NCBI RefSeq assembly: GCF_014640635.1
Contig: NZ_BMHI01000005.1
Span: 580,736-644,735 of the forward strand
Direction: 5' to 3'
Length of the DNA stretch: 64,000 bases
Origin: Flexivirga endophytica
Lineage (GTDB): Bacteria > Actinomycetota > Actinomycetes > Actinomycetales > Dermatophilaceae
The notes beneath the pieces are model-generated. The model was not told where the DNA came from, made no database searches, and saw nothing but the letters and a program-made list of their open reading frames with translations. Positions 9,381 through 19,138 of the stretch are shown here, in pieces. Position numbers and translations under genes: made by a program. Position 1 is the first letter of the stretch. The number at the start of each line of letters is the position of its first letter.

Positions 9381-9440
9381 ATGGATCGACAGCATGAGTC
9401 TCATGGGACCGAGCAACCCGCCGCGACCGTGCGCGATTGA
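9381..9440 (+). CDS. Possible 19-residue upstream ORF before glnA2
   Basis: ATG at 9381 opens a 19-codon frame (MDRQHESHGTEQPAATVRD) whose TGA at 9438-9440 directly precedes the glnA2 Shine-Dalgarno site GGAGGA at 9441-9446. The first bases (TTATGGATCGACA) repeat those at the glnA2 start, so the ORF begins like glnA2 itself (MDRQQE). AGGCAGGA lies upstream at ribosome-binding distance. It could couple translation to glnA2, or it may only mark a short duplication. Confidence 0.35.
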   Translation: MDRQHESHGTEQPAATVRD

Positions 9441-9454
9441 GGAGGACCCAACTT

Positions 9455-10792
9455 ATGGATCGACAACAGGAATACGTCCTCCGGACGATCGAGGAACGCG
9501 ACATCCGGTTCATCCGACTGTGGTTCACCGACGTGCTGGGCACGCTGAAGTCGGTGGCCGTGGCGCCGGCCGAGCTGGACGGAGCCTTCGCCGAGGGCAT
9601 CGGATTCGACGGCAGCTCCATCGAAGGACTGGCCCGGGTCTACGAGTCCGACATGCTGGTGCTACCCGACGCGGACACTTTCCAGGTGCTGCCGTGGCGC
9701 GGTGAAAATCCGGCGACCGCGAGGATGTTCTGCGACATCCGGCTGCCCGACGGCTCGGCGAGCATGGCAGACCCGCGATACGTCCTGCAGCGTGCGCTGG
9801 GCAAGGCCGCGGACAAGGGACTGACCTTCTACACCCACCCGGAGATCGAGTTCTACCTCTTCGAGAAGGACATCCAGCCCGGCCGGCCGCCGGTGCCGGT
9901 CGACAACTCCGGTTTTTTCGACCACGTCCCGCACGGCACCGGCCATGACTTCCGGCGCTCGGCGATCACTCTGCTGGAGCAGATGGGCATTTCGGTGGAG
10001 TTCTCGCACCATGAGGCCGGGCCGGGCCAGAACGAGATCGACCTGCGGTATGCCGACGCCCTGACGACCGCCGACAACATCATGACGTTCCGGACGGTCA
10101 TCAAGGAGGTCGCGCTCGAGCAGGGTGTCTTCGCTTCGTTCATGCCCAAGCCGCTGGCCGACGCGCCAGGGTCCGGCATGCACACGCACGTCTCGCTCTT
10201 CGAGGAGGACCGCAACGCGTTCTTCGAGGCCGGTGCGCCATACCAACTGTCAAAGATGGCAAGGAGTTTCATCGCCGGCATCCTGCACCACGCGGGGGAG
10301 ATCAGCGCGGTGACCAACCAGTGGGTCAACTCCTACAAGCGGATCTGGAGCGGCGCCGAAGCGCCGGCGCACGTGTGCTGGGGTCACAACAACCGCAGCG
10401 CGATGGTGCGGGTGCCGATGTACAAGCCGTCCAAGGGGCAGAGCTCACGCGTCGAGGTGCGATCCATCGACTCCTCGGCCAACCCCTACCTCACCTACGC
10501 GGTGCTGCTGGCCGCCGGCATGAAGGGCGTCGACGAGGGCTACGAACTTCCGCCGGAGGCGGAGGACAACGTCTGGGCGCTCACCGACCGGGAGTTGCGC
10601 GCCATGGGCATCGAGCCGCTGCCGGCGTCGTTGGATCACGCCATCCACCTGATGGAGCACAGTGAGCTGGTCGCCGAGACGCTCGGCGAGCACGTCTTCG
10701 ACTTCTTCCTGCGCAACAAGCGCGCCGAGTGGGCGGCATACCGCGACCAGGTCACGCAGTACGAGCTGGATCGATACCTGGGCACGTTGTGA
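9455..10792 (+). CDS. glnA2: Glutamine synthetase, type I
   Basis: Makes glutamine from glutamate, ammonia and ATP; 445 residues, typical of the shorter GlnA2 subtype. The ATG at 9455 follows GGAGGA (9441-9446) by eight bases; the TTG further upstream in the same frame is rejected. Visible signatures are GIGFDGSSIEG, the metal-site THPEIEFYLF, SGMHTHVSLF and the ATP-loop NNRSAMVRVP. A Tyr in the loop EGYELPPE (Tyr363) stands where GlnA1 enzymes carry the adenylylated Tyr in NLYDLPPE, but the context differs. The stop overlaps the glnE GTG (GTGA). GlnA2 next to glnE is a common actinobacterial arrangement and does not prove that GlnE acts on it. Confidence 0.94.
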   Translation: MDRQQEYVLRTIEERDIRFIRLWFTDVLGTLKSVAVAPAELDGAFAEGIGFDGSSIEGLARVYESDMLVLPDADTFQVLPWRGENPATARMFCDIRLPDGSASMADPRYVLQRALGKAADKGLTFYTHPEIEFYLFEKDIQPGRPPVPVDNSGFFDHVPHGTGHDFRRSAITLLEQMGISVEFSHHEAGPGQNEIDLRYADALTTADNIMTFRTVIKEVALEQGVFASFMPKPLADAPGSGMHTHVSLFEEDRNAFFEAGAPYQLSKMARSFIAGILHHAGEISAVTNQWVNSYKRIWSGAEAPAHVCWGHNNRSAMVRVPMYKPSKGQSSRVEVRSIDSSANPYLTYAVLLAAGMKGVDEGYELPPEAEDNVWALTDRELRAMGIEPLPASLDHAIHLMEHSELVAETLGEHVFDFFLRNKRAEWAAYRDQVTQYELDRYLGTL

Positions 10793-13791
10793 CCGCGGAG
10801 AGCCCTGCAGTCTCCCGCTCCGTGCTGGCGCGCGCCGGATTCACCGAGGTGGAGCGCGCGCAGGGCATGGTCGGCGATCTCCGGATCGCACCCGAGCTGG
10901 TCGATGCGGCGGTCGCATCGCTGGCGCAGGCGGCCTCGCCGGACCATGCACTGCTCGGGCTCGTCCGACTGGGCGAAGTGCTGTCGGACAGCGAGAATCA
11001 CCGGATAGCAACGCTCTTCACCGACGACAGGGACGGTTGGGACCGTCTGGTCCGCTTGCTCGGAGCATCAACGGCACTGACCGATCACCTGGTGCGGCAC
11101 CCGGAGCATTGGCCGGACGTGGTGGCCGCGGAGGTGCGCGGTCGCGATGCGTTGTATGCCGCGCTGAGTGACAGCGTCGGGGACACCACCGGCACCGATG
11201 CGTATGACGCGCTGCGCGTCGCCTACTACCGGCAACTGCTGCAGATCGCAGCGGTCGACCTGACCGACGACCCGGTGGAGCAGTTCCCGATGATCTCCGA
11301 GGCGCTCTCGGAGCTGGCCGGTGCGGCGATCGCGGCGGCATTACGGATCGCGACCAACACCGTCGAGGACTCGGACACGTGCCGGATGACGGTCATCGGC
11401 ATGGGCAAGTGCGGCGGGCTGGAGCTCAACTACATCAGCGACGTCGACGTCATCTTCGTCTGCGAGCCGGCCGACGGGGTCGACGAGGCCGATGCACTGA
11501 CCGTCGGCAACAAGCTCGCCGCCGAGGTGATGCGGGCGTGCTCCGAGGCGACCGGCGAGGGATCGCTGTGGCCGGTGGATCCCGCGCTACGCCCGGAGGG
11601 CAAGCAGGGACCGCTGGTTCGGTCGGTGGAGTCGCATCGCGCCTACTACGAGCGGTGGGCCAAGACCTGGGAGTTCCAGGCGCTGCTCAAGGCCCGGCCG
11701 ATCGCCGGCGACGCGGAGGTCGGCGAGGCCTACCTCGACGCGATCCGGCCGCTGATCTGGCGCGCAGCGGACCGTGACCACTTCGTCGAGGACGTGCAGG
11801 CGATGCGGCGACGGGTCGAGGACCACGTGCCGCAGGCCGAGGTCGGCCGCCAGTTGAAGCTCGGTCCCGGTGGCTTGCGCGACATCGAGTTCAGTGTGCA
11901 GCTGCTCCAGTTGGTGCACGGTCGCACCGATGAGCGGCTGCGTGATCGCGGGACGCTCGCGGCCATGGCCTCGTTGTCCCGCGGCGGTTACATCGGCCGT
12001 GTCGACGCGCACGATCTGGACCAGGCCTACCGCCGGTTGCGCGTGCTGGAGCACCGCATCCAGTTGTCCCGCATGCGGCGGTCCCACCTGATCCCGAACA
12101 GCTCCGCCGACCTGCGGGTGCTGGGCCGCTCCATAGGCTTGCGGGCCAACCCCGAGACCGACGTCGTCAAGCAGTGGCGCGAGCGCGCTGCGCAGGTCCG
12201 CCGATTGCACGAGCGGATCTTCTACCGGCCGTTGCTGTCGGCGGTCGCCAACCTGTCCCGCGACGACGCCCGGCTGAGCCCGGCAAGCGCGCAGGATCGC
12301 TTCGCAGCATTGGGTTTTCGAGATGCCAAGGGCGCGGTGCGCCACATGGAGGCGCTCACCTCGGGTGTCAGCCGACGTGCCGCGATCCAGCGCACCCTGC
12401 TGCCGGTGATGCTCCAGTGGTTCGCCGAGGAGGTCGACCCCGACCTGGGGTTGCTCGCCTTCCGCAAGCTCAGCGACGCGCTCGGGACGACGCACTGGTT
12501 CCTGAAGATGCTGCGAGACGAGGGGCGTGCGGCGGAGACGCTGGCCAAGGCTCTGGCCAGCAGCCGGTATGTCGGTCAACTGCTCGAGAACGCCCCCTCC
12601 GCGGTAAGGATCTTCGGCTCCACGCACGCGTTGCGGCCGCTGACCCGCGACCAGTTGCTGACCGTGATGCGCGCCGCGGTCGACCGGCAACCGCAGGACG
12701 ACGACGCGGCGCTGCTGGCGGTCCGCTCCGCACGCCGCACGGAGTTGATCCGCATCGCCGTCGCCGACCTGACCGGCAAGCTGGAGCTCGACGCGGTCGA
12801 GAGAGCGTTGACGGACCTGGCCTCCGCGACCCTGCAGGGCACGCTGGAGCTGGCCATCCGGCACGTCGAGAAGGAGACGCACACGACGATCTCGACCGGC
12901 ATCTCGATCATCGGCATGGGCCGTCTCGGCGGCGGCGAGATGGGCTATTCCTCGGACGCGGACGTGATCTTCGTGCACGATCCGCTGCCGGACGCGGATC
13001 CCCAGCTCGCGCAGAGCCAGGCGGAGGAGGTCGTGACCTTCCTCAGCACGGGTCTGAGCGCGGGCGGGCCGGATCCCGCCCTGGTCGTGGACGCCGATCT
13101 GCGCCCGGAGGGCAAGGCCGGTCCGATCGTGCGAACGCTCGCGTCATACGCGGCCTATTACGAGCGGTGGTCCGAAGGTTGGGAGTCACAGGCTCTGCTG
13201 CGAGCGGCGCCGATCGCCGGTGACGAAGAGCTGGGCGTCAGCTTCCGTGCGCTGATCGATCCGTTGCGGTGGCCGGAAGGCGGCATCGACGAGAAGGCGG
13301 TCCGCGCGATCCGGATGCTGAAGGCACGGATGGAGGCCGAGCGATTGCCGCGTGGTGGCGATGTCCGCACGCACTTCAAGCTCGGTCGAGGAGGTCTGTC
13401 GGACGTCGAATGGACGGTGCAACTGGCGCAGCTGCAGCACGCGCACGACATCCCGGCGTTGCGGCACACCGGCACGACGACTCCGTTGCGCGCGATGGTC
13501 GAGCACGGCCTGATCGAGGCAGACGACGCCGACCATCTGCGCGAGTCGTGGACGCTGGCCAGCCGGCTGCGCAACGCCTCGGTGCTCTGGCGCGGCCGGC
13601 CGGTCGACTCGCTGCCCGGTGCGCTCGCCGACGCCGATGGCATCGCGCGGATCCTCGGGTCCCCGGTCGGTTCGGGGTATCAGTTGTCCGACCGCTACCT
13701 GAAGGTGTCCCGGCGGGCACGTGAGGTGGTGGAGCGCGAGTTCTACGGCACCGACCCCGATGACGAGCGTGACACCGACCCGACCCGCTGA
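10789..13791 (+). CDS. glnE: Bifunctional glutamine synthetase adenylyltransferase/adenylyl-removing enzyme
   Basis: Adenylylates and deadenylylates glutamine synthetase to tune it to nitrogen supply. It is 1000 residues long, the usual actinobacterial size. It contains two nucleotidyltransferase halves: GMGKCGGLELNYISDVDVIFV near residue 205 (removing domain) and GMGRLGGGEMGYSSDADVIFV near residue 710 (transferring domain), each with the paired Asp that bind metal. Each half is followed by the helical domain with KLGPGGLRDIEF or KLGRGGLSDVEW. The GTG at 10789 overlaps the glnA2 stop by four bases, so translation is coupled. The 3' end overlaps the convergent permease gene by 49 bases. Confidence 0.96.
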   Translation: MTAESPAVSRSVLARAGFTEVERAQGMVGDLRIAPELVDAAVASLAQAASPDHALLGLVRLGEVLSDSENHRIATLFTDDRDGWDRLVRLLGASTALTDHLVRHPEHWPDVVAAEVRGRDALYAALSDSVGDTTGTDAYDALRVAYYRQLLQIAAVDLTDDPVEQFPMISEALSELAGAAIAAALRIATNTVEDSDTCRMTVIGMGKCGGLELNYISDVDVIFVCEPADGVDEADALTVGNKLAAEVMRACSEATGEGSLWPVDPALRPEGKQGPLVRSVESHRAYYERWAKTWEFQALLKARPIAGDAEVGEAYLDAIRPLIWRAADRDHFVEDVQAMRRRVEDHVPQAEVGRQLKLGPGGLRDIEFSVQLLQLVHGRTDERLRDRGTLAAMASLSRGGYIGRVDAHDLDQAYRRLRVLEHRIQLSRMRRSHLIPNSSADLRVLGRSIGLRANPETDVVKQWRERAAQVRRLHERIFYRPLLSAVANLSRDDARLSPASAQDRFAALGFRDAKGAVRHMEALTSGVSRRAAIQRTLLPVMLQWFAEEVDPDLGLLAFRKLSDALGTTHWFLKMLRDEGRAAETLAKALASSRYVGQLLENAPSAVRIFGSTHALRPLTRDQLLTVMRAAVDRQPQDDDAALLAVRSARRTELIRIAVADLTGKLELDAVERALTDLASATLQGTLELAIRHVEKETHTTISTGISIIGMGRLGGGEMGYSSDADVIFVHDPLPDADPQLAQSQAEEVVTFLSTGLSAGGPDPALVVDADLRPEGKAGPIVRTLASYAAYYERWSEGWESQALLRAAPIAGDEELGVSFRALIDPLRWPEGGIDEKAVRAIRMLKARMEAERLPRGGDVRTHFKLGRGGLSDVEWTVQLAQLQHAHDIPALRHTGTTTPLRAMVEHGLIEADDADHLRESWTLASRLRNASVLWRGRPVDSLPGALADADGIARILGSPVGSGYQLSDRYLKVSRRAREVVEREFYGTDPDDERDTDPTR

Positions 13792-14588
13792 TCGCTGCCC
13801 GACCGCCTGCCGGATTCCCTGGTCGACTTCCTGGCGGGTCGGTCGTGCGGGGCTCCGATCCCGCCTAGGTGGCCGTGGATGGTCAGTTCGGTCGTGATCA
13901 GGACCGCGACAGCTTGGGCGACGAGGAGCGCCACCAGCACCAGCAGCTGCACGGCAGCGGCCTCCCACGCACTCGCACCGCCGAGCAACGCGCCGACGAA
14001 CGCTCCTGGCAGGGTGACCAGGCCGACTGTGCGGGTCTGGTCCATCCCAGGGATCAGCGCCAGCGCCGCGTCGTCACGGGCGACGACATCGGCGGCTTCC
14101 GCGCGGGTGAGTCCGATGCTCAGCCCGGCCTCGAACTCGCCGTACCGCGTGCGCAATGATTCGTGGATCCGCTTGCCGGACAGCGAGGTCGCGGTCATCG
14201 AGTTGCCGCCGACGATGCCGAGCACCGGGATGACGGCGATCGGCTTGATCGGCACCAGCCCGGTCGCGAGCATGCCGAGCACGCCGGGCAGAACGCCTCC
14301 ACAAATGGGCGCCAGGGTCCACCAGGTCGCGCGGCCGAGGATCCGATGCGCACTGGTGTATGCCGCCACCGACAGCATCAGTACGCAGAACAGCAGGGAC
14401 AGCGCCCACGACTGCAGCACCGCGCCGACGATGGCGCCGACGATCGCGAGCTGAGCGCAGGCACGCAGGCCCGCGGTGAGTTGCCCGGCGCCGCTGCCCA
14501 GCCGTCCCCAGCGCACGATGCCGGCGGCGATGAACGTGCCGACGACGGTGAAAACCAGGACGACGATCGCGTCGTGGGCGCCGTGCAT
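13743..14588 (-). CDS. FetB/YbbM-type (UPF0014) membrane permease
   Basis: A 281-residue integral membrane protein of the UPF0014 family, whose best-known member FetB exports iron in E. coli together with the ATPase FetA. Seven or so membrane segments are visible, and GGNSMTATSLSGKRIHESLRTRYGEFEAGLSIG with LPGAFVGALLGG are the family core. No ATPase gene is adjacent, so a FetA partner would have to be elsewhere. The ATG at 14588 gives a start just before helix 1; a GTG at 14603 is possible, and neither has a good Shine-Dalgarno site. It ends antisense to the last 49 bases of glnE and has a long Ser/Arg-rich tail. Confidence 0.78.
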   Translation of the reverse strand: MHGAHDAIVVLVFTVVGTFIAAGIVRWGRLGSGAGQLTAGLRACAQLAIVGAIVGAVLQSWALSLLFCVLMLSVAAYTSAHRILGRATWWTLAPICGGVLPGVLGMLATGLVPIKPIAVIPVLGIVGGNSMTATSLSGKRIHESLRTRYGEFEAGLSIGLTRAEAADVVARDDAALALIPGMDQTRTVGLVTLPGAFVGALLGGASAWEAAAVQLLVLVALLVAQAVAVLITTELTIHGHLGGIGAPHDRPARKSTRESGRRSGSDQRVGSVSRSSSGSVP

Positions 14589-14724
14589 CTGCACCAGGGT
14601 CACGTTCGCACCGCTGCTCGCTCGCTCACGATTGCAGTATCCCCGGCGTAGGTGGGTGCCCACCAGGTTCGTCACGGCGATTCCGGGGATCGGACGGCCC
14701 GGTATCGGCGACAGCCCGGCCACC

Positions 14725-14730
14725 TAGAAT
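14725..14730 (+). promoter_or_regulatory. -10 box TAGAAT, leaderless start of the his cluster
   Basis: TAGAAT ends six bases before the hisD GTG at 14737. With no Shine-Dalgarno sequence between them, the transcript should be leaderless. It is the only evident promoter for the seven-gene cluster that follows with mostly overlapping genes. Confidence 0.65.
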
Positions 14731-14736
14731 CGACCC

Positions 14737-16080
14737 GTGATCAACCGCCTTGACCTGCGTGGCGCGGCGCTCTCCGACCTGGATGCCCGCGCCCTGCGCA
14801 GCACGCTGCCCCGAGCCGAACTCGACGTGGAGGCCGCACTCGACATCGTGCGCCCGATCTGCGAGCAGGTTCATGCCGGCGGCGTGCAGGCCGTGCTCGA
14901 TCTGGACGAGAAGTTCGACGGAGTGCGTCCGCAGTCGCTGCGCGTGCCCGCCGAGGTCGTCGCCGCAGCCCTGGAGCAACTGAAGCCGGCGCTGCGCGAT
15001 GCGCTCGACGAGTCGATCCGGCGTGCCCGGATCGTGCACGAGGCGCAGCGCCGCACCGACTCGGTGACCGAGGTCGTGTCCGGCGGCACCGTGACCGAGC
15101 GGCACGTGCCTGTCGAGCGGGTCGGCCTCTACGTCCCCGGCGGGCAGGCCGTCTATCCCAGCAGCGTCGTGATGAACGTCGTTCCGGCGCAGATCGCCGG
15201 CGTCGGCTCGCTGGCGGTCGCCAGCCCGCCGCAGCGCTCCAACACCGGCGACTTCGTCGGCTACCCCGACCCGACCATCCTGGCCGCGTGCGCGCTGCTC
15301 GGCGTCGACGAGGTCTATGCAGTGGGCGGAGCCCAGGCGATCGCCATGTTCGCGTATGGCGTCCTCGACGAGTCCGGCGAGACCGTCTGCGAGCCGGTCA
15401 ATCTGGTGACCGGTCCGGGCAACGTCTACGTCGCGGCCGCCAAGCGACTGTTGTTGGGCACCATCGGCATCGACGCCGAGGCGGGGCCGACCGAGATCGC
15501 CATCCTCGCCGACGAGACCGCCGACCCCGCGCTCGTCGCCGCCGACCTGATCAGCCAGGCCGAGCACGACGAACTCGCCGCATCGGTGCTGGTCACCGAC
15601 AGCGAGGCCCTGGCCACGAAGGTCGAGCAGGAGCTCGAGGAGCGGGTCGCCGCCACCAAGCACGTCGAGCGGGTCCGTGCCGCGCTGGGCGGACCACAGT
15701 CGGGCATCGTGCTCGTCGACGGGTTGGACGAGGGCGTCCGCGTCGTCGACGCGTATGCCGCGGAGCACCTCGAGATCCAGACCCGCGACGCCGCGGGCGT
15801 GGCCGCTCGGATCCGCAACGCCGGTGCGATCTTCGTGGGCGACTACGCCCCGGTCAGCCTCGGCGACTACGCGGCCGGGTCCAACCACGTGCTGCCCACC
15901 GGCGGATGCGCCTGCCACAGCGGCGGCCTGTCGGTGCAGTCCTTCTTGCGTGGCATACACGTCATCGACTACTCCCGCGACGCGCTCGCGGACATCGCCG
16001 ACACCGTGGTGACCCTGGCCGATGCGGAGGATCTGCCGGCACACGGCGCCGCAGTGACCGCGCGATTCGAAACGACATGA
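14737..16080 (+). CDS. hisD: Histidinol dehydrogenase
   Basis: Performs the last two oxidations of histidine synthesis, histidinol to histidine, using zinc and NAD. It is 447 residues long, family-typical. Signatures include the NAD-site [37 protein letters not shown] and the zinc region [11 protein letters not shown] with LISQAEHD. The C-terminal [18 protein letters not shown] is normal for the family. The GTG at 14737 follows a leaderless -10 box. The stop overlaps the hisC ATG (ATGA). Confidence 0.96.
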   Translation: MINRLDLRGAALSDLDARALRSTLPRAELDVEAALDIVRPICEQVHAGGVQAVLDLDEKFDGVRPQSLRVPAEVVAAALEQLKPALRDALDESIRRARIVHEAQRRTDSVTEVVSGGTVTERHVPVERVGLYVPGGQAVYPSSVVMNVVPAQIAGVGSLAVASPPQRSNTGDFVGYPDPTILAACALLGVDEVYAVGGAQAIAMFAYGVLDESGETVCEPVNLVTGPGNVYVAAAKRLLLGTIGIDAEAGPTEIAILADETADPALVAADLISQAEHDELAASVLVTDSEALATKVEQELEERVAATKHVERVRAALGGPQSGIVLVDGLDEGVRVVDAYAAEHLEIQTRDAAGVAARIRNAGAIFVGDYAPVSLGDYAAGSNHVLPTGGCACHSGGLSVQSFLRGIHVIDYSRDALADIADTVVTLADAEDLPAHGAAVTARFETT

Positions 16081-17186
16081 GCACCCTGCAGGACCTGGTC
16101 CGCCCCGAGCTGCGCGGCCAGACACCTTATGGCGCGCCGCAGCTCGACGTGCCGGTGGCGGTCAACACCAATGAGTCGTCGTACCCGGTGCCGCAGGTGG
16201 TGGTCGACCAGATCACCCGCGACGTGATGGCTGTCGCCGCATCGCTCAACCGCTATCCGGATCGCGAATTCGTCCGATTGCGAGAGCTTTTGGCGACATA
16301 CCTGCAAGGCACGACCGGCGAGCCGGTCACGGCCGGGCAGGTCTGGGCGGCCAACGGCTCGAACGAAGTGCTGCAGCACATCGTGCAGGCGTTCGGGGGA
16401 GCGGGACGGACCGCGCTCGGCTTCACTCCGTCGTACTCGATGCACCCGCTGATCAGTGGTCGCAACGGCACCACCTGGGTCGACGGCCTGCGGGACGCAG
16501 ACCCCGAGCGCTTCGACCTCGACGGGGATCTCGCGGTCGAGCAGACGCTGCGGCACGATCCGGAGCTGATCTTCCTGTGCTCCCCGAACAACCCGACCGG
16601 CACGGCGCTCGACCTCGACGTCGTCAAGCGGATCTATGACGCGACCGACCGCGCGATCGTAGTGGTCGACGAGGCCTACACGGAGTTCTCCCGGCCCGGG
16701 ACGCCGAGCGCGGTGTCGCTGTTGCCCGGGCGTGACCGGTTGGTCGTGAGTCGCACGATGTCCAAGGCGTTCGCATTCGCTGGCGCTCGACTCGGATACC
16801 TTGCGGCAGCAACGGAATTCACGGACCTGCTGCGGCTGGTCCGATTGCCCTACCACCTGTCGTCGGTGACCCAGGCCGTCGCGTGCGCCGCACTGGAGCA
16901 CACGGAGCCGATGCTGGCGATGGTGGAGCAGATCAAGGCCACCCGTGACGAACTCGTGGCGGGATGCACCGAGTTGGGTCTGCGGCCGGTACCGAGCGAT
17001 GCCAACTTCGTGCTCGTCGGCGGCTTCGCCGACGCCGGTGCGACCTGGCAGGCTCTGCTGGACCGCGGAGTGCTCGTGCGCGACGTCGGCATCCCACACC
17101 ACCTGCGCATCACCGCCGGCACCCCGGACGAGAACCACGCCGTGCTGCAGGCGCTGAGAGCAGTTGTCGAAGGAGAACAGGCATGA
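16077..17186 (+). CDS. hisC: Histidinol-phosphate aminotransferase
   Basis: PLP-dependent transamination of imidazole-acetol phosphate with glutamate; 369 residues. Signatures are the substrate-binding [10 protein letters not shown], the [10 protein letters not shown] loop, [10 protein letters not shown], and [17 protein letters not shown] with the Schiff-base Lys230. The ATG at 16077 overlaps the hisD stop and its own stop overlaps the hisB ATG, so translation is coupled along the cluster. Confidence 0.95.
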   Translation: MSTLQDLVRPELRGQTPYGAPQLDVPVAVNTNESSYPVPQVVVDQITRDVMAVAASLNRYPDREFVRLRELLATYLQGTTGEPVTAGQVWAANGSNEVLQHIVQAFGGAGRTALGFTPSYSMHPLISGRNGTTWVDGLRDADPERFDLDGDLAVEQTLRHDPELIFLCSPNNPTGTALDLDVVKRIYDATDRAIVVVDEAYTEFSRPGTPSAVSLLPGRDRLVVSRTMSKAFAFAGARLGYLAAATEFTDLLRLVRLPYHLSSVTQAVACAALEHTEPMLAMVEQIKATRDELVAGCTELGLRPVPSDANFVLVGGFADAGATWQALLDRGVLVRDVGIPHHLRITAGTPDENHAVLQALRAVVEGEQA

Positions 17187-17791
17187 CGACCGATAACCGC
17201 ACGGCGCACATCGAACGCGCCACCAAGGAGAGCCAGATAGACCTGTCGGTCGACCTGGACGGCACCGGCGTCAGCGAGGTGTCGACCGGTGTGCGGTTCT
17301 ACGACCACATGCTCGAGAGCTTCGCCAAGCACAGCCTGATCGACCTGCGGGTCAAGGCGACCGGCGACCTCGACGTGGACGCCCACCACACCGTGGAGGA
17401 CACCGCGATCGTGCTCGGCCAGGCCGTGCGCGAGGCGCTGGGTGACAAGAGCGGCATCTCCCGATTCGGTGACGCCACAGTGCCGTTGGACGAAGCGCTG
17501 GTGCACGCCGTCGTGGATGTCGCGGGTCGGCCCTACGTCGTCCACACCGGCGAGCCGGAGGGTCAGATCTACGCGATCATCGGCGGCACCTACACCGGTT
17601 CGCTGACCCAGCACGTCCTGGAGAGCTTCGGCCACCACGCCGCGATCGCGCTGCACGTGCGGGTGCTGTCCGGTCGCGACCCGCACCACATCGTCGAGGC
17701 ACAGTTCAAGGCGGTCGCGCGGGCATTGCGTGCCGCGATCGCGCGGGACCCGCGCGTCATCGGCATCCCCAGCGCGAAGGGAGCGCTGTAA
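17183..17791 (+). CDS. hisB: Imidazoleglycerol-phosphate dehydratase
   Basis: Dehydrates imidazole-glycerol phosphate to imidazole-acetol phosphate; 202 residues, the monofunctional form without the phosphatase domain. The two manganese-binding repeats are visible: [13 protein letters not shown] with [18 protein letters not shown], and [13 protein letters not shown] with [17 protein letters not shown]. The ATG at 17183 overlaps the hisC stop. Five bases separate it from the unidentified gene that follows. Confidence 0.96.
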   Translation: MTTDNRTAHIERATKESQIDLSVDLDGTGVSEVSTGVRFYDHMLESFAKHSLIDLRVKATGDLDVDAHHTVEDTAIVLGQAVREALGDKSGISRFGDATVPLDEALVHAVVDVAGRPYVVHTGEPEGQIYAIIGGTYTGSLTQHVLESFGHHAAIALHVRVLSGRDPHHIVEAQFKAVARALRAAIARDPRVIGIPSAKGAL

Positions 17792-17796
17792 ACCGC

Positions 17797-18417
17797 ATGC
17801 CTCGTGGCTCCTCGCGGCGTTCGGGAGTGCTGCTGCTGCACGGAGACGTCAAGACCACCACTGCCTGGTTGCGGCAGGGTGTTGTGCCCTCATACGTCGT
17901 GCCGTTGGCGGGCTGGACAGCCGTGGTGCCCGGCGGTCCCTCCCAGGCGGGCAGTCCGTATGACGACGCCGTGCGCGTGCTGCTGGCGCGCCGGGTGCCG
18001 AGCCGGATGCGAGCGGCCATCGGCTTCTTCCGACTGGACGACCGCGGCGTGATCGTGGTGCATCCGCGCGGTTGGCGGGCGCTGCCGCGCTGGCTGGTGT
18101 GGGAGCGCGGCGACGGCGTGTCCGGTCTGCCCGGCCTGCCGTTGGCGCGGCCCGGTGACATGGCGATGGCGGCCGGCGTCGTGCCGGAGTCGGTGCGTTC
18201 GCTGCGGGAGATTCTGACGGAACGCACTTCCGTGCTCGACGACGTGCTGGCCGACCTGATGGGTGCTCTCGCGCTGCCCGGCGAACGCCTGCTGAGCGGT
18301 CAGGTCAAGGACGCCGAGGGAGCGGCGCTGGTCGAGCCGACGACGAAGGCCGTCGAGCGCTTTTCCCGGGTCACCAAGGAAGACAAAGAGATTCGCACCG
18401 AGCTGGAGCAACTGTGA
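17797..18417 (+). CDS. Uncharacterised protein within the histidine operon
   Basis: A 206-residue soluble protein placed between hisB and hisH. The ATG at 17797 lies five bases after the hisB stop and the TGA overlaps the hisH GTG (GTGA), so it is co-translated with the pathway genes. I do not recognise a domain. Residues 10-140 look like a mixed alpha/beta fold (LLLHGDVKTTTAWLRQG, GWTAVVPGG, IGFFRLDDRGVIVVHPRGW), and the C-terminal ~40 residues are charged and probably helical. No catalytic motif, signal peptide or membrane segment is seen. Its place suggests a role tied to histidine synthesis or its control, but this is inference. Confidence 0.75.
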   Translation: MPRGSSRRSGVLLLHGDVKTTTAWLRQGVVPSYVVPLAGWTAVVPGGPSQAGSPYDDAVRVLLARRVPSRMRAAIGFFRLDDRGVIVVHPRGWRALPRWLVWERGDGVSGLPGLPLARPGDMAMAAGVVPESVRSLREILTERTSVLDDVLADLMGALALPGERLLSGQVKDAEGAALVEPTTKAVERFSRVTKEDKEIRTELEQL

Positions 18418-19046
18418 GCAAGCATGTCGTGGTCCTCGACTACGGGAGCGGCAACGTCCGCTCCGTCGTCCGGATGCTCGAGCGGGTCGGCGCGCAGGTC
18501 ACGCTGACCGCGGACCGGCAGGCTGCGGTGCGCGCGGACGGACTCTACGTCCCGGGCGTCGGCGCTTTCCACGCTTGCATGACCGGACTGCGCACCGCCG
18601 GGGGAGCGGAGATCATTGCCGACCGGCTGCGACTGGGCCGTCCGGTCCTCGGCGTGTGTGTCGGCTTCCAGGTGCTCTTCGACGGCTCGACCGAGCCGAC
18701 TTCGATCCAGCCGCCACCGCCGGGCCTGGGTCATTTCGCCGGCATCGTCGAGCGCCTCGATGCACCCGTCGTGCCGCACATGGGCTGGTCGAACGTCACC
18801 CCGGCGCCCGGCTCACGGCTGTTCGACGGCGTGCGCGACGAGCGCTTCTACTTCGTCCACTCGTATGCCGCCCGCCGGCTCGACGCCAGTCGCATCGGCG
18901 GCGAGCCGGTCGTGACGACTGCCGAACACGGCACGAGCTTCGTGGCGGCGATCGAGGACGGTGCATTGGCCGGCACCCAGTTCCACCCGGAGAAGTCCGG
19001 AGACGCGGGCGCGCAGCTGGTCGACAACTGGCTGCGCACGCTGTGA
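18414..19046 (+). CDS. hisH: Imidazole glycerol phosphate synthase, glutaminase subunit
   Basis: Releases ammonia from glutamine and delivers it to HisF, which makes imidazole-glycerol phosphate and AICAR; 210 residues. The class I amidotransferase triad is present: nucleophile Cys82 in LGVCVGFQVLF, His191 and Glu193 in QFHPEKS. The more usual sequence around the Cys is GICLGMQ. The GTG at 18414 overlaps the preceding stop. HisF, its obligate partner, is not encoded in the window. Confidence 0.95.
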   Translation: MSKHVVVLDYGSGNVRSVVRMLERVGAQVTLTADRQAAVRADGLYVPGVGAFHACMTGLRTAGGAEIIADRLRLGRPVLGVCVGFQVLFDGSTEPTSIQPPPPGLGHFAGIVERLDAPVVPHMGWSNVTPAPGSRLFDGVRDERFYFVHSYAARRLDASRIGGEPVVTTAEHGTSFVAAIEDGALAGTQFHPEKSGDAGAQLVDNWLRTL

Positions 19047-19054
19047 TGTGCGTG

Positions 19055-19088
19055 CTGGTCGAGTAGCGCGGCCCCGCGTCGAGACCAG
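19055..19088. repeat. GGTCGAGTA...CGAGACC intergenic repeat, copy 1
   Basis: CTGGTCGAGTAG opens and CGAGACCAG closes a 34-base imperfect palindrome in the hisH-priA gap. A second member lies at 54724-54762. From memory, similar GGTCGAGTA-loop-TATCGAGACC elements are frequent between genes in Micrococcales genomes. Confidence 0.55.
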
Positions 19089-19138
19089 GCGTTCGGACGT
19101 TCGAGAAGTTGAAATACATGCAATCCGAGGAGATTTCG

